Below are positions 13,201-23,652 of a stretch of 64,000 nt of DNA, one piece after another. Each line of letters opens with the position of its first letter. The first letter of the stretch is position 1. A model generated the notes under the pieces. It was not told where the DNA came from. It saw only the letters and a list, made by a program, of their open reading frames with translations, and did not search any database. This DNA is from Agrocybe praecox. Taxonomy: Eukaryota; Basidiomycota; Agaricomycetes; Agaricales; Agrocybaceae. The translations under genes and the position numbers were made by a program. The stretch covers positions 2,418,001 through 2,482,000 of the forward strand of contig OZ024849.1 of assembly GCA_964017145.1 (NCBI GenBank), written 5' to 3'.

Positions 13201-13321
13201 ACTGTGACTCACGCTTTCTGTCTTGCGCAGCAATATGTTGCGTGAAATTTCCTCCGTTAACAACGACGTTCCCCGATATCATAGATTGGTGGCCGGCTCT
13301 GTGCTTATAACGCGGTTTCAT
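10283..13321 (-). pseudogene. NACHT NTPase copy 2, disrupted by a transposable element
   Basis: Same exon plan as copy 1: 13213-13321, 11290-13160 (interrupted), 10997-11241 and 10283-10945. A 561 bp element sits in exon 2 at 11346-11906, after the codons for GDYFLD. Reading from the ATG at 13321, translation enters the element and stops at 11836, which predicts about 477 aa. That product keeps the NACHT domain but loses the C-terminal region. If element and TSD are removed, the remaining 1308 nt of exon 2 is in phase. Exons 3 and 4 are still open, so the insertion is the only visible lesion. Introns at 13161-13212, 11242-11289 and 10946-10996 have normal ends. It could still make a truncated NACHT protein. 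Confidence 0.85.
11346..11906. mobile_element. Non-autonomous TIR element (MITE) in NACHT copy 2
   Basis: A 561 bp insertion absent from copies 1 and 3. The ends are inverted repeats of about 24 bp: the left end begins CATCAGCAGTTTCACAATTT and the right end reads the same inverted, with two mismatches (CATCAGCAACTTCACAATTT). TA flanks both ends (11344-11345 and 11907-11908), which suggests a TA target duplication and a Tc1/mariner-like origin. The flanking alignment needs one base change from the copy 1 site (TGTCAAGG to TATCAAGG), so the TSD call is tentative. There is no transposase frame. Confidence 0.8.
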
Positions 13322-14345
13322 TGGAATGGCGAGAGGATGGTATTTGATCAGAGAGGTGAGGGAAGGAAGAGGCACGACACATCTCCAAGCCCCTCATACA
13401 ATCCATTTATATCCGGCTGTCCATGCCTCATGCCTACCGTGCATTTATCTCGTTCTACGACAGCTGGTTATCCATGCCACCTATGCATGGGCAGTGTATA
13501 CATAGCCAAGTCGCTCTTCCACGGGTTAGAAGCAACCAGTGAATTCTTCGGCGCAAATGAAGAGTGCTTGGACCAGGGTATTCCTTCCTGAGCGCCACGC
13601 AGTGGTACTGGTACACTGTACATTCAATACAGCTGCTCTTCTAATTGGATTTCGTCTCGACGTGTTAATGATGAACGCAGTGCTTGCGAAATGCAGTCCG
13701 CGTTTGAGGACACGTTCTCTGTGAAGCAGCGCACGATTTATTTTTGGCTGTGATGAATTATCACACTCTTTGCGCTCATTTTCTGCGTGTTATGGCTCTC
13801 GTTCCTCCCATCCACTCATTACTTGAATAGAAGGAAAACGCGCGCGCCTGTTAACTACAGCTCCGCCAAGAGACGACACAATCTCGGCTCCGGCAATTGA
13901 CCTATATTTGGGTGTTAGGGGCTTTGCTTTCTGGTTCGCAGTCCCCTTTCGTTTTCCCCTCGACATTCAATTCTCTCTCATAGTCATGTTCTTCGAGGCG
14001 GACGTATATATCACCACATTGGCGTTCGATTCATGTACATTTCTGAGATTCTCTACGCGCTCAGTGACTGACTAGCACTTCAAATTTTAAGCATACTTAA
14101 TGTGAGCTGGTTATTTTCATTTTCGTTCCGCATCCTTTCTTCCCTCGCTCTTCTTTGCATCTTTCCCTGTTTTGCATCAGAACACTGAAAGCATTACCAT
14201 GCGTGCAGGTTATTTGACCACAACACGGCTTCTGTGACGCCGACTATGACATAGTCAGAGTGAAGAACGCCAACGTATCGTCTGGATGCAGCTGAGAGCG
14301 GATCCCGCTTATAATGCTGGAACGACCTTTCCTCATGCGCTCCCT
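13322..14345. promoter_or_regulatory. Upstream block of NACHT copy 2
   Basis: Conserved counterpart of 3492-4312, lying 5' of the minus-strand NACHT copy 2. It contains a stretch around 13985-14035 that recurs almost unchanged at 22155-22210 in cassette 3. No frame is conserved. It presumably holds the promoter, by position only. Confidence 0.45.
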
Positions 14346-16354
14346 TTGGAATGAAGTCAACATGTATAGGGCGCACAAGGAAGATATCACAGAGGGCGTT
14401 CGAGATTTGGCTGTGGAGGTTCGAAGGCGACAATTAGTATCACGCACGGCCGGACTTTCCTCGTCGTCGTCTTCATTCTCGTCTCCATACATCAACAATA
14501 CCGACATCATTATCGTTACTCCGCGCTTCGGTCCTCTCTCTCCCCCTCTCTCATCAGGAGTCTAAATCATCTTCATTTCTTCCATCCTTTTCCAATGAAA
14601 CTCATCGTAATGCTCTGCTCTCACGGGCTCGAGCCTCAACGTCAACGTCAACAACGACCCGCCCCAGGCCCTCCACGTCCATAAGCGTAAGAACCCTACC
14701 CGGATATATGACACGATGCTGGGGAGAATGGATTTTTATTCGTCGTCCCGCTGTTGAGTCCCGCGAGGGCGCAGAACCATGTGAAGGTTCGTTGTACTGC
14801 ACAATTTCGGTGGGCAGATGGATGGCGTTTTGGCTTAGAGCGGTTTATCGGGTGATGTGCGCTCTTGCCTTGCAGAAGACCTTGACATTCTTTCTTACCG
14901 CTTCTTATCTTTGCTTCAGACTGCCTCTCGTCAACACCAATATCACCTCTATTACGAACTCGACCACGAACGGGACGGCTGTACTCCACAGTTCACATAC
15001 TCACACACCAACATTGTGTGTTCTCCTCTTTCGACCCCGTCTCCCTATTTCGATTATTTTCTTTCCTTTTTCCCCGTCCATCAGTTCGAAAGCGATATTT
15101 ACTTCGCTGTGTTTTTGGTCTAGATTCTACTCCACTTCCACTTCACCTCTTTTTCCTGCCTCTCCCTCATCAATCATCAAACGAACTAATCGATGCAACA
15201 ACCCCACAAGTCCAAGGCCGTGCATCCAGAACACGCACGCCGGAGAAGAGACAGATCAGCGGGCTGCTTATTGCGATGTTTATTATTTGGAATGGGTGGT
15301 GAGTTTTATTCTTTCGTTCGATGTTTTTTTTTCCATTTCTTTGGATGGGTTGGGTTAGAAGGCGTTGAGGGCGTCGGTAGCAGGTGCCCTCGGTGCTCGG
15401 TGGTGCTTAGAAAACTCCTCGTCGTCAGTTCGAATGATGAAATTATTCATCTGTGTCGAGCTCGTTGCCGACTTGGATTCTTCCCCCTTCCTCGTATGAT
15501 CCGAGTGACCACCAACCCACTAATTACCCTACAGATTTTTCGCAAAGATCGGGACCGAGAAGGCGTCCTCCCCTTCTTCATATGCCTCATCGTCATATTC
15601 GCCCTACCCCCGGAGACGCGTATAATTTCATAATCAACATCACTTTCCTCGATCCATCCGTCCAGAGTCGCTCGATATCGGCCGCGCATCCTGAACGCAC
15701 CACGGAGAAGGAAGCCTAAGTCAAACATAATTGCGCCATCCCCCCCTCACTCTTTGCTTTTTTTTCGTTGCGGGTGTCGTTATTCCTTAGGCTCATTTTG
15801 TTTCGTTTTTTCTATCTTCCTGCCTTCGTTCCTTTGTATTGATTGTATCAAGTACGTTTTCAGGTTCGTTCACTCTTTTTCTTTCATCTTGCTCAACGCG
15901 TTACTTATACCTTTGTGTTGTGTGTGTGTGTGTGTGTGTGTGTAGGTTTTCTCTTTCCTGTCCTCGTTTAGATCTGCTTTGACGAACACCAAGGATGTGG
16001 AAGTCAAACAAGTCTACGCGGATGGGTAACAAGTGAGGCCGCCCAATGTGTACGACGCGGATGTTCGTGCGGATGGAGATGACGAAGGAGGAGGAGGCAG
16101 GTTTAGTACGTTGCTTAATAGGATTATTGGGACGATGAGTTTTCCTCTCTTTTTTTTGGTGGTTTTGATGGAAATCGGACATTTGCACGTCGTCGCTTCC
16201 AACTTGGATTTCTTCTCTCATAACCCTTCCCTCGCATGATGCTAATCAGTTTCGTCCTCCAGTGTATTTTCTACCCCAAGTTCCATCCTCAACTTAAGCG
16301 GAAGTGTTAGTTCGTCCCACTTCCTCTCCTCTCATCACCCCATTAACGTTTTAC
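14346..16354. other. Decayed repeated block of cassette 2
   Basis: Shortened copy of 5640-9271. It carries a (GT)n microsatellite at about 15914-15944, longer than the matching tract near 8218-8235. Short formerly coding-looking segments match those of cassette 1, for example DPPQALHVHKRKNPTR at about 14655-14705, but frames are broken by indels. I do not recognise the ancestral gene. Confidence 0.5.
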
Positions 16355-16979
16355 AGATTATCATTATCGTTATCGTCAGGAACACGAATACTATGCCTGC
16401 CAACGCTCTGCCCTTCACGCATCTCGAACATCATTTGCGAGTGGGCGCGAACCCCCAATGTACCGTCTTCGGCGCAAGCACGGTTGTGGATTTGTTGTAT
16501 CTCAGAGAACTTTCGAAGATGCTGTAGGTGATCTGGCAGGTTTTAGGCTTGGTTGGTCCCGCGGTTGGGGGGTATAATTTGAGAAAAGATGACTTGATAC
16601 TCGCGTCTATTGAGGCTCACGCACACGGACATATACATATGTTAACTCACGTAGGGGGATTGTGTTTTCTTCCTTTGTATTTTGTCACTCATAAATCCTC
16701 CTCTTTTCTCTTTCACACGACGGCTCATCCCGCTTTATCTTGAAATTAATTCACAAGAATATTCAATCCCGCTATGTACTGTATGTCTTGATTTCTTCCG
16801 AGTAGATAATAGATATATTGAGATTTTCCATGTTTTACGCCTATATACATATTTTCGATCATAGGAACCAAATCTCGTTAGAGTCCAACCTCCAGCGACT
16901 ACTTTGGGAAAAAAAAAAAGATTTCTGCATCTGAGGTCATCAAGTACAGTGCAAACGGCAAGATGGTCAGATGCTTCTC
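16355..16979. other. Patchy leading block of cassette 3
   Basis: Matches to the leading blocks of cassettes 1 and 2 at 16355-16540 and 16750-16930, separated by about 200 bp of unrelated sequence. No gene is supported. The cassette match is lost near 16935, where the DNA carrying the HNH gene begins. Confidence 0.5.
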
Positions 16980-18250
16980 CTACGCCATGAGCGCTACATG
17001 CCTAAGGCGAGAGGTTAGGAGGTCTGCAGAGGAGCCATCGCGAGCGAGCACCCCCAACTTTTCAACTTGCCTATCCTCTAGATCCAGGTACCCAGCAGCG
17101 CCGGACAAGTGTGCAACTCGACAGATGGCTGCATGTAGCCTAAGATATCGAGGATTAGGGAGAGGCAGGCAAGGATCAGTGGACGTGAACGTGATAGTGT
17201 GATTGGGCGGCATAAACGAGAGAGGTGCGAAATCAGGGTCCAACGCACAGACTTTGTAGGTATTATCCTGCGAGGGATTCAGGGGGCAGTTAAATGTTGT
17301 TTATTGAGAACTCACTGTAACATGTTCAAACCATAAACTGAGCTCGTCGAATAGCGTATGCAGTGTCGCCTCCATGGTAAATCCGTTTTCAAGGTGATGA
17401 ATCTTCCCACCGTCGAGCTCAGAGAGGACACCAATATGCTTGAAGTTCTCGAGGATAGCCCAAACGTTTCCTGCCTATTTTTTCTGAAGTATGTCGAAAG
17501 ATTAAAAAAGAATACTATAAATAGCAGACGAGCTTACCTTCTGCTCAGCAGGATCATTTGGGTTGAAAGCCCAGTTGGTCGAAGGGGGGAAGATGTGGCA
17601 GTAGTTGGTGATAGTACGAACAGGAGGGTTTGAGTGCAAGCTGTACTTCTGCAAATCTGCTGGTGCCATGGAGCGGAAGCTCGATGAGTCTGCCCAACCC
17701 GTCACAACACAGCGGTAGTTGTCACGCTTTAATGCCTTCGAAGGGATGGGATTAGCGTTGCCTTCGCATCTAAAATATTACTTTCATACTTGCCGACTTT
17801 TTCGCAGTTTGGTGATTCGTCGGAGGTGCTTCCACGGCTTCACTAAAGAAATTCCTGTGTGTCTCAAAGGAAGGTCGACTAGGGTGATCTGATGGAACTG
17901 GGGTATGGCCTTTGCTTCGTCGAACTAGAAAGAAGATGAAGGCGAGGTTGGCCGTTGAGTATAAAAGACTCACATAGTCGGATTAAATGATCAATATAAA
18001 GCCGTGACAGAGTCCTCATCTTGTCCCAGTCGGCATAGCAAGCAATGATCTCGTGGGCCACGCATTCACTCGCTTGGTATGGCAACTCCCGAATCAGATA
18101 GCCCAGGCAGCGAGCAAGGGTGAGGGCCTCCTGATCAGCGCCAGCACCGGCTTCCATTATCAAACATTGCTCATAAGCAGCTTGTAAAGGTGCCTTCGTG
18201 GTGGGATTGTAGCCGTTGGGTGGAAGCGGTTGCGGATACATGCTGGCCAT
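16980..18250 (-). CDS. HNH-nuclease domain protein
   Basis: Five-exon gene: 17974-18250, 17794-17924, 17538-17735, 17316-17474 and 16980-17267, in phase throughout, giving 350 aa. The sequence ALKRDNYRCVVTG begins exon 3 (residue 137 on) and NYCHIFPPSTN follows at about 180-190. Together they match the Cys/His core of the HNH proteins common in agaricomycetes. The C-terminus (about 320-350, AGYLDLEDRQVEKL and SADLL) is also typical of that group. The second intron (17736-17793) starts with GCAAGT rather than GT; only this GC-AG choice restores the family reading AKKS|ALKRD. Function is probably DNA binding or cleavage, but substrates are unknown. It sits inside DNA inserted between the blocks of cassette 3, just downstream of NACHT copy 3 and on the same strand. 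Confidence 0.82.
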
Positions 18251-19146
18251 GGTGCCATCCAGGGTGCTGAGTTAAGGTTGAATGATGAATATAGTGAGCG
18301 CAGAGATGTTAAACCAAGGCGGTTTCGACCTGCATTTAGCAGTGGATAGTGAGGCAGGTTATGGTCGACATGTCACATTCGGCCCTCGGGCCTGCGGCAA
18401 ATCTGTTGTATGTTGTTTACTCCCATCAGTTGGAGGTAGGTGCCGCAACGGCAATTCAAGTACTACTCTCCCGATTCGCCTTGGATTCGCCCACTCGAAT
18501 TATAAACATTTCAGCCTACTGCTTCGCGCTTCCCACAAGCCAGGCTCCTACAAGCAGCTTCTCGTATCGTTCCATATGAGCTCCATTATAGACGCAGGTA
18601 GGTTATATTACTGTACCATTTCGAATGATTTCATGTTTGATTCATTTACTTCTACCTAACTCTTCCACCTTCCCTATCGATATTAATTATAATGTAGGCC
18701 CCCTATTTTGTTTTGTCGCAGACGCTCTGCGCATTTTATATACCCCTCTGCGATTGAAGAACATTACACTTGGATCCCAGTTGTCGTCAATAAGCCAAAA
18801 AAAAGAACCAGACCGGGTACTGTACTGAAAAAATGAATAGGGCAGTTCACAGTAGCATTTTCCGGCGGTTTTTGGTTTCATTTTTCATTCTAATTTTCGC
18901 CAAAAATGATGTGAAAAACAAGTCAGAAATGATGAGAAAATTGGGAATTTATGAAAAACGGGCACAGGAAAATCGCTGTCGCACTTGCGTGCCAGCATGA
19001 GATGCGTGCATGCGTGGGGATGTCGGAAAAATCCCAATTAACTTATCAGGCTTATAATCCTTGGTTAGTCTCGGCGGGAGGACTTATTCACCACATGATG
19101 GGTCATATAACCATATGTCAGCTGCGTGTTCTTATTTGCAGAAATT
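18251..19146. other. No gene seen
   Basis: Upstream region of the HNH gene, extending to the resumption of cassette similarity near 19112. AT-rich with short chance frames. The right junction of the inserted DNA lies at about 19110. I saw no clear terminal repeats or target duplication marking the insertion. Confidence 0.5.
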
Positions 19147-21668
19147 TTATTGTACGTACATGTGTCCATGTGGAAAATCATCGCTGTTGCCTTGCTCTTT
19201 CAGACTTCCTGACGCACTGGCCTGAACTCGCTCCAAATAATTCTTCATTTCTTGTTGTACGAGGGCGGTGCGGATGGGATATGTAGTGGTCAGGTGCTCA
19301 ATGAGAAAGGTTTGCTGTTGGCAGTGTTTAACAAGTGGTTTTAAAAACGCAGCTCTAGGGAGGAAGAAGATTATATAACCGAGCAGCAGAAAATGTCGGT
19401 CAAATACGACGTTGGGCCCTAATGTCCATCGTCCACCGTCAATGGTAACTGCGTTCGACAGTTCATCTTCATCGTATTTGTAGCAGCGCGCAAGTGCAAG
19501 TAGCTCCACACAATTGAAGGCTGCCTTTGCATAGGCTGAAGGACCTATAGGGTAGCCGCCTGATGTGTCTGGGTGTTGTAGAAAGTGCTGAAAATGCTGC
19601 AAATGTTGAGCATTTCCGTCTTCAAGTGCGAATGATTCCGAAAGATAAAGTGTATCGTAACGATGCATTCTGAAGAGCTGATAGTAGTTGTGGTGGGGAG
19701 TAATTGGTACAAACATGTCATCCCCCAGGTGACATGCGACACATAAGAGCAGGATCAGGTCGTCGTTCTCCCAATAGTGCGGCATCTGATTCAAAAACAC
19801 CTGTTCCACATATTCTTGATGCTTTTTTTCTATTACAGCCCAGCGCTCATCCAAAGTGGCCTGTGAGGAAATAAGTTTATTAACATCAAATGAGGATTTT
19901 TTCCCTTACCATGCGTGCACAGAATGGAAGCCAGAACCAAAATACAAATTTTCGGAGGTCCAATTCCCCAGTAGGATAATCACCATTATGAGTACGATTT
20001 CTCTTGCGGACATCTATTTCATCCAATAAAGGGTTGAGAATTGACAATTTGCCCGCGATATCGATTAGTGAAGTAGTGCTCTGGCATAGCGGTAATTCCT
20101 TTGTAATGAATCCACGAAAAGCATCGAGATTATTGCGCCTAGGATCTGGGAGAATTTAGGTTGAGATGTTCAACAATTTCTGGGAACACTTACCTTTGAT
20201 CACATACTGAATTATATTTGCAACATGCTCTGATCTGTAGGTATCAATGTCAAGGAAGTAGTCTCCGGACCTCACGGGGTCGAGAAAGAAGTCAAGAAGT
20301 GATTTGTGTAAGATGTTCACAACATCCACCTCCCTGTCACTCCACCCGGAGAAATGCTTCTTAATAGAGACAATGGCCCTTAGATCACAGACCAAAACCT
20401 CAAGCTCCCCAGGTTCCAATAACATAAATGAAGATATATCGAAATCATAGAAATAATTGAATACGCCATGTGAGAAGATACTAAGCATATATCGAACGCG
20501 CTTTGTATCTGCGGTGGAATTGAGGATCATTGTATATAGCGCATCCAGTTGCTTGAAGGGCAAGTCACCTTGAGCCGGGCGTAGATTATTCACAACATCG
20601 AGACGCTGATGAGGGAGATGCCTAGTGGATTGGCAATAGTGAAATATCGTAGCTGCATAAATGAATTGCCCGGACGATTTTCTGACGATTTCTCTCAGAG
20701 TGTTGTCGGATGGCCAAGAGGCGGGGATGTGGGCCTTGAATGGATGAGTGGTCTTGATTTCTTCAAAGCTGTCTCTGAGAAAGAGGCGAATGTCGTCATC
20801 GGGCGAGAACTCTTCATCGAGGTGAAGTCGAAAAAATACGCCATCCATAGGCTTTGAGTTGAAGACGGTGGTGATATCGTGTTCCGGGCGACTGGCAACT
20901 AGGAATATGATAGGAAGTCCGTATTTGCGGATCGCATCACGGAGCATAGTAAGTATTTGCTTTTGGGTGTCCCTATCAAGACACTCGTCCAGTCCATCGA
21001 TAACAATGAGCCGACGCCATTTTTCTTTTTCCTCGAGCGTATTCAATGGTGCGTAGAATCTGCGAAGCGGCTGGATAACAAGGGTATCAAATTGATGGCT
21101 CAGGCTTCGCATGAAGATGAGGGGATCCGTATGAATGGCAAGGGATATATCTTGCTGCGTAGTTGGAACCGAAATGAATATTTGGTATGCGAGCGTCGCG
21201 ACAAAGGATTTTCCGTGATTCCTGGTCGGATCGGATCGAAAGAAGAAAAAGCTGGCTATTATGAGACCTTCAACAAGGCAGAGTTCGATGATGCTTTGTG
21301 CGATCGCAGACTTCCCCGCACCGGCCGCTCCAGTAAGCCACATGATATAGCGATACCACGATTCCCAGTCTGTGCGGTGCATCCAGTCCATGATCTTCTT
21401 CAGGACAGCCCGTCGAGTATTTGGATGACATTTTGGGGGGTCGAATCGAGCGCGAGAATTGTGGAACGCTGTGTGAGCGACGTTCTCCTGCAATATTTCG
21501 AATGGAGCTGTATATTGAAATATTAGAGAATATGCAGTCTAGAAGCGACTGTGACTCACGCTTTCTCTCTTGCGCAGCAATATGTTGCGTGAAATTTCCT
21601 CCGTTAACAACGACGTTCCCCGATATCATAGATTGGTGTCCGGCGCTGTGCTCATAACGGGGTTCCAT
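19147..21668 (-). CDS. NACHT NTPase (NLR-like), copy 3, intact
   Basis: Exons 21560-21668, 20194-21507, 19910-20145 and 19147-19860. Introns are 52, 48 and 49 nt, and phases agree (790 aa). The first in-frame ATG at 21668 gives MEPRYEHSAGHQS, aligning with copies 1 and 2. Walker A (GAAGAGKS) and Walker B (LIVIDGLDE) are intact, as is the DPPKCHPNT motif. The C-terminus is longer than in copies 1 and 2: the stop after the shared QASAPGSL-type end has been lost, and about 16 residues ending HMYVQ are added. Amino-acid differences from copy 1 cluster in short patches rather than being spread evenly. Role as an intracellular sensor is inferred from the family. Confidence 0.9.
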
Positions 21669-22704
21669 TGGAATGACGGGAGGATGGTACTTGAACGCAG
21701 AGGTGAGGGAAGGAAGAGGTACGACACATCTCCAGAATCCTTATACAACCCATGCCACCTATGCATGGGCAGTGTATACACAGCCAACTCGCTGTTCCAG
21801 ATGTTAGAAACAATCAGTGAATTATGATGATTCAATACAGCTGCCAGCTCTTCTAATTGTATTTCGTCTCGGCGTGTTAATGATGAACGAAATGCTTGCG
21901 AAATGCAGCCCGTTTGAGGACACGTTCTCTGTGAAGCAGTGCACGATTTATTTTTGACTTTGATGAATTATCACACTCTTTGCGCTCATCATTACTTGAA
22001 TATAAGTACAACGCGAGCGCCTGTTAAGTACAGCTCCGCCTGGAGACGGCACGATCTCGGCTCCGGCAATTGTCCCACATTTGGTTGTTGGGGGGCTTGT
22101 TTTCTAGTTCAGTCCCAGTCCCCTTTCGTATTTCCCTCGACATTCCATTCTCTCTCATAGTCATGTTCTTCGAGGCGGACGTATATATCACCACATTGGC
22201 GTTCGATTCCTGCACACTTCTGATATTCTCTACGTGCTCAGTGACCGACTAGCACTGTAAATTTTAAGCACAATGTGAGCTGGTTATTTTCCTTTTCCTT
22301 CCCCATCCTTTCTTCCCTCGCTTTCTTGAAAATCAAAAAAATCAACAGTATGAATACATAATTAAGCACATGATCGCCAAGTAAACCTCACCTGTGAATG
22401 CCGCGATACGCGTCAGACTCTCGAAGGCCGTCTTTGGGTCTGCCCACCTGTCATAGACGTTAGGCAAACGTAGGCTTGACCAAATCTCTCAGGGATAATA
22501 TATAGTAATTCTGTCACATTATAGGGTTATATCTGCTTGAAAGCTCAGAGAACTTGACGGCGGGCATATGTGGGACAGGGTTACAAGAGCCCCTTTTTGT
22601 ATTTATGAGCCATACGGCCAGGAGTATACCTCAACTACAATTATTAGAAAGGTCTTTCTATCATATCATCCATTGGTATCTAGAAATTACACGTAAATAC
22701 TTCT
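21669..22704. other. Upstream block of NACHT copy 3 and unique flank
   Basis: 21669-22325 is the conserved upstream block of the cassette and the likely promoter region of NACHT copy 3. It shares a stretch at about 22155-22210 with 13985-14035. From 22326 to 22704 the DNA is unique and I see no gene. Confidence 0.45.
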
Positions 22705-23652
22705 TCAAGAGAGAGAGAGCAAAAAAAAAACCCCCGTACCAAAGACACCATTGGGGCTGGGACTTCTGTGATAATTAGAAGCATAATCAGGGGGCGGCAC
22801 TTTTGATTCTAATTCATCGAGCATCCTGTTTATTTCGGACAGCGTGGCATCGGTTTCGTTGGTAGGTTCTAGAACTTCCAAATGCCGGACGCGCTCCCTG
22901 AAAATACTGTATCGCTGCGTCGACTTTGTAGGCACAAGTCTGCCAGGTATTGGATAACCATTGTTTGATACCGCCGGCGCTCTACCCGCTTCGAATGAGC
23001 TGAAATGGCCTCCTTTAGTGGTCCCCGGGCTGTTTCTGGAAGCGATTCCAATGGGGTAGGATATGTCTTGAATAGGTAAGGTGTATGGTTGTGGCTCAAA
23101 AGTACTATCGCCTGAAGCTTTCATCTTTGCGCGCCAACGCCGACGCCACCAGAAAAGGATGCCAAAAGCGAGCAAGAAGCAGACAATAACAACTGAGACG
23201 CTGCTGATAATTGCTACTTTGATCTGAGATTTCCCGCCATTTCCGTTCTCCTGTGATTTGATCATCTTCCCTTGGGGTGAAGGCCAACTTTCTGAGGCGA
23301 GTACCGTACTTGATGTAGATGTAGCGCTCGAGGTCGGCAGACGTGTTATAGGAGAAACACTGGTTAAAATGGTGGATTTCATCTCAGGGGTACTAACGGG
23401 TGTGTTTTCGGTACGAGAAAGGGTAGTTGTGATTGGCTTGTGTGGGACGACATCAGAGGTGGATGAGCTTTCAGTGGAAATAGGGTTCCTCGTAAAGGGA
23501 GGTGTAGTTTGGGTTTGGGAAGGAAAGATGAAGCCTGCTGGCAAAGTCAACGTCGGTAGTTCAATTGTTATAACTCCAGGAATAACGAATGTGGGTAGAG
23601 CTTCGACAGTCGTCTGGAAAATTAAAGGAGGAAATTGAGGGAAGAGGGACAT
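22705..23652 (-). CDS. Single-pass membrane protein, Ser/Thr/Pro-rich ectodomain
   Basis: An uninterrupted frame from ATG 23652 gives about 315 aa; the true start is uncertain. The sequence at 23628-23635 looks like a splice acceptor (TTTTCCAG), so a signal-peptide exon may lie further upstream (23660-24040). Residues about 45-130 are rich in Ser, Thr and Pro, as in heavily O-glycosylated fungal wall-anchored proteins. One hydrophobic segment spans about 144-168 and is followed by the basic stop-transfer WWRRRWRAK. The cytoplasmic tail contains a probable helix near ATLSEINRMLDELESKV and a PPPDYAS motif. This architecture recalls fungal wall-stress sensors and Mid2-like proteins, but there is no decisive domain and I assign no function. 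Confidence 0.6.
   Translation of the reverse strand: MSLFPQFPPLIFQTTVEALPTFVIPGVITIELPTLTLPAGFIFPSQTQTTPPFTRNPISTESSSTSDVVPHKPITTTLSRTENTPVSTPEMKSTILTSVSPITRLPTSSATSTSSTVLASESWPSPQGKMIKSQENGNGGKSQIKVAIISSVSVVIVCFLLAFGILFWWRRRWRAKMKASGDSTFEPQPYTLPIQDISYPIGIASRNSPGTTKGGHFSSFEAGRAPAVSNNGYPIPGRLVPTKSTQRYSIFRERVRHLEVLEPTNETDATLSEINRMLDELESKVPPPDYASNYHRSPSPNGVFGTGVFFLLSLS

Larger units (their letters stand above)
9272..16354. repeat. Tandem cassette 2
   Basis: Second copy of the cassette, in the same orientation: leading block, NACHT gene copy 2 (10283-13321, interrupted by a transposable element), upstream block and a shortened decayed block. Relative to cassette 1 it lacks the dioxygenase relic found at 4313-5168. 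It also lacks the part of the decayed block matching roughly 8775-9300. Its right edge joins directly to the leading block of cassette 3 near 16355. Confidence 0.88.
16355..22325. repeat. Tandem cassette 3 (rearranged, incomplete)
   Basis: Third copy. The leading block is patchy: 16355-16540 and 16750-16930 match cassettes 1 and 2, and 16540-16750 does not. About 2.2 kb of unrelated DNA carrying an HNH gene interrupts it (about 16935-19110). The match then resumes at the word 'cagctgcgtgttcttatttg' near 19121 and runs through NACHT copy 3 and its upstream block. Similarity ends near 22325, shortly after 'cttccctcgct'. The decayed block of cassettes 1 and 2 is absent. Confidence 0.85.

Noticed and set aside
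15914..15944. (GT)n tract as a telomeric or regulatory element
   Set aside because: A plain dinucleotide microsatellite, shorter and broken in the matching part of cassette 1, near 8218-8235.
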